Positions 63,033 through 64,000 of a stretch of 64,000 bases of DNA are shown piece after piece. The notes below the pieces were generated by a model that was not told where the DNA came from, made no database searches, and saw nothing but the letters and a program-made list of their open reading frames with translations. The stretch is from Jeotgalibacillus soli (GTDB taxonomy: Bacteria > Bacillota > Bacilli > Bacillales > Jeotgalibacillaceae): assembly GCF_000829435.1 (NCBI RefSeq), contig NZ_JXRP01000020.1, positions 62,001 through 126,000 of the forward strand, written 5' to 3'. Position numbers and translations under genes: made by a program. How positions within the stretch are numbered: position 1 is the stretch's first letter; every line of letters begins with the position of its first letter.

Positions 63033-64000
63033 TTATCCAGCTAAGAAGATAAAAATAAGATGGATGGAGACAACGGGGAAAAGCATGAAACCGATCGTCC
63101 ACTTTTTCGCATGAATATAGCCGGTTGATTGAGCATACTTTACACCAATTGAGTGCTTTTCAACAAGTAGCCGCCACATTCGATCGTGCAGCGACATGCA
63201 TGCAATACATAGCACTGCAGCTATGAGAATCATCAGCCAAGTCGCCGGTACCAGAATCCCCACAGCAATACTAAAGCTTAATAGACGCAGATACTGATAG
63301 AAATAGGTTTTGTTTCGCAAATGAGATTTAATAAACAATTCCATATTCCCTGCATAAGGAATATGTAAACGAAAAAATTTTTTTGGATTTCTTGAAAAGC
63401 CTTGATCTTTTATTCGTTGTTGTTTGAAAAGGCGTCTCAATTTCTTTTGACATGGAAAATATTAAGCGGATCCATTAAACTTTCCACTCTGCTTCCTTTA
63501 ATGCATGGTAAGGAAGCCAGACCGGATTTGTCAATGTTCTTTTAAAAACCAAAATGAATATGCTCCAACATCAAAAAGCAATAATGAACACCAGCCACCA
63601 GACATAAGCTAAACCCCCAAAAACAGCGATCCATATCATTGCATGCACAAGGAGGGTAGCAGCAGCCATGGTTCCTAATTGAAAACCGCTCTAGCGAATA
63701 GTCAGCCAATAATACATCAGTTTGAAACCGCTATGGACTACCGCAAAAACAATCCCTAATGCGATTCATTGTCCAATCGAAGCACTAGCTGTTCTAATTG
63801 CATAAGGTAAGAATAAAACCATGATGAAGATGAAATAAAGAATGGAAGCTGCCGTATTGTAAAGTAAGCTAAAGGAAGGAATGCTTTTTAGCCATTCAGG
63901 TCGCCTTACTAAAAAAATCCGATCAGCCTCGAATAAATATGTACGCCATTTTCCAATAGAAGATAAAATGAGTATGACCGCCATCGAAACAAGCCACGAA
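63033..64000 (-). pseudogene. ythQ: Broken EcsB/YthQ-like ABC transporter permease
   Basis: Reading one frame on the minus strand from the right edge gives a continuous EcsB/YthQ-like membrane protein (FEADRIFLVRRPEWLKSI; MYYWLTIR; LVHAMIWIAVFGGLAYV) interrupted by TGA 63768, TAG 63693, TGA 63573 and TAA 63477, then a frameshift near 63445 into the C-terminal part (FRLHIPYAGNMELFIKSHL). The four stops use all three codons, so recoding is not an explanation. The ATPase gene ythP, if present, lies beyond 64000. Alternatively sequencing errors, but five defects in 600 bp argue against that. Confidence 0.82.

Noticed and set aside
63441-63768. Stop codon read-through or alternative genetic code in ythQ
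   Set aside because: TGA, TAG and TAA all occur in the frame and a frameshift follows, so simple decay explains it.

Overview
The window is chromosomal DNA of a low-GC, endospore-forming member of the Bacillales. It carries an alpha/beta small acid-soluble spore protein, the spore protein YtfJ, RefZ, SftA and a bacilliredoxin-type protein. Gene order from ackA to ythQ follows the ytx-ytf-ytc-ytp-yto-ytl region of Bacillus subtilis closely, so most calls rest on protein sequence plus conserved order. The genus cannot be fixed from the sequence alone.

Layout. 1-5300: ackA (cut by the window edge), ytxK, tpx, ytfJ, ytfI, yteJ, sppA, all on the minus strand. 5500-13500: NAD kinase (+), then RarD, a YtcJ amidohydrolase, an acyl-CoA synthetase, a SASP, thiI and nifZ (-). 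13900-20600: brnQ, ezrA, hisJ, refZ, ytsP and a methionine gamma-lyase. 21000-27800 is the accessory part: rpsD with its leader, a DUF4317 gene, a group II intron fragment, an acyltransferase, a decayed subtilase, an array of 20-21 bp repeats, and tyrS behind a tyrosine T-box. 27800-38000: a class A PBP, the acetate module acsA / acuABC, ccpA and aroA. 38000-50500: an FtsA-like protein, the ytxGHJ stress operon, an M29 aminopeptidase, murC, sftA, ytpRQP and an orphan PTS IIC-like protein. 50600-64000: a lipoprotein, ytoQ, a DUF84 protein, ytoP, ytzB, ytnP, trmB, ytmP, ytlR-ytlQ-thpR, cysK, dat, pepV and a broken ythQ-like ABC permease.

Functional links. Acetate metabolism is tied together: ackA has a cre-like site about 56 bp upstream of its predicted start point (the position used for CcpA activation in B. 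subtilis), acsA faces acuABC (its acetylase/deacetylase control system) with a cre-like site by acuA, and ccpA lies next door. thiI and nifZ overlap and make a sulfur-transfer pair. ytxGHJ has a clear SigB-type promoter.

The least ordinary items are a six-copy family of intergenic palindromic elements (one copy lies inside the tyrS leader, another touches the ytnP stop codon), a truncated group II intron placed directly after a terminator hairpin, the 20-21 bp iterated array beside a dead protease gene, and an FtsA-like protein with a long C-terminal region of apparent repeats. I found no CRISPR array, rRNA or tRNA gene, prophage, or recognisable defence island. Most of the window is ordinary core genome.
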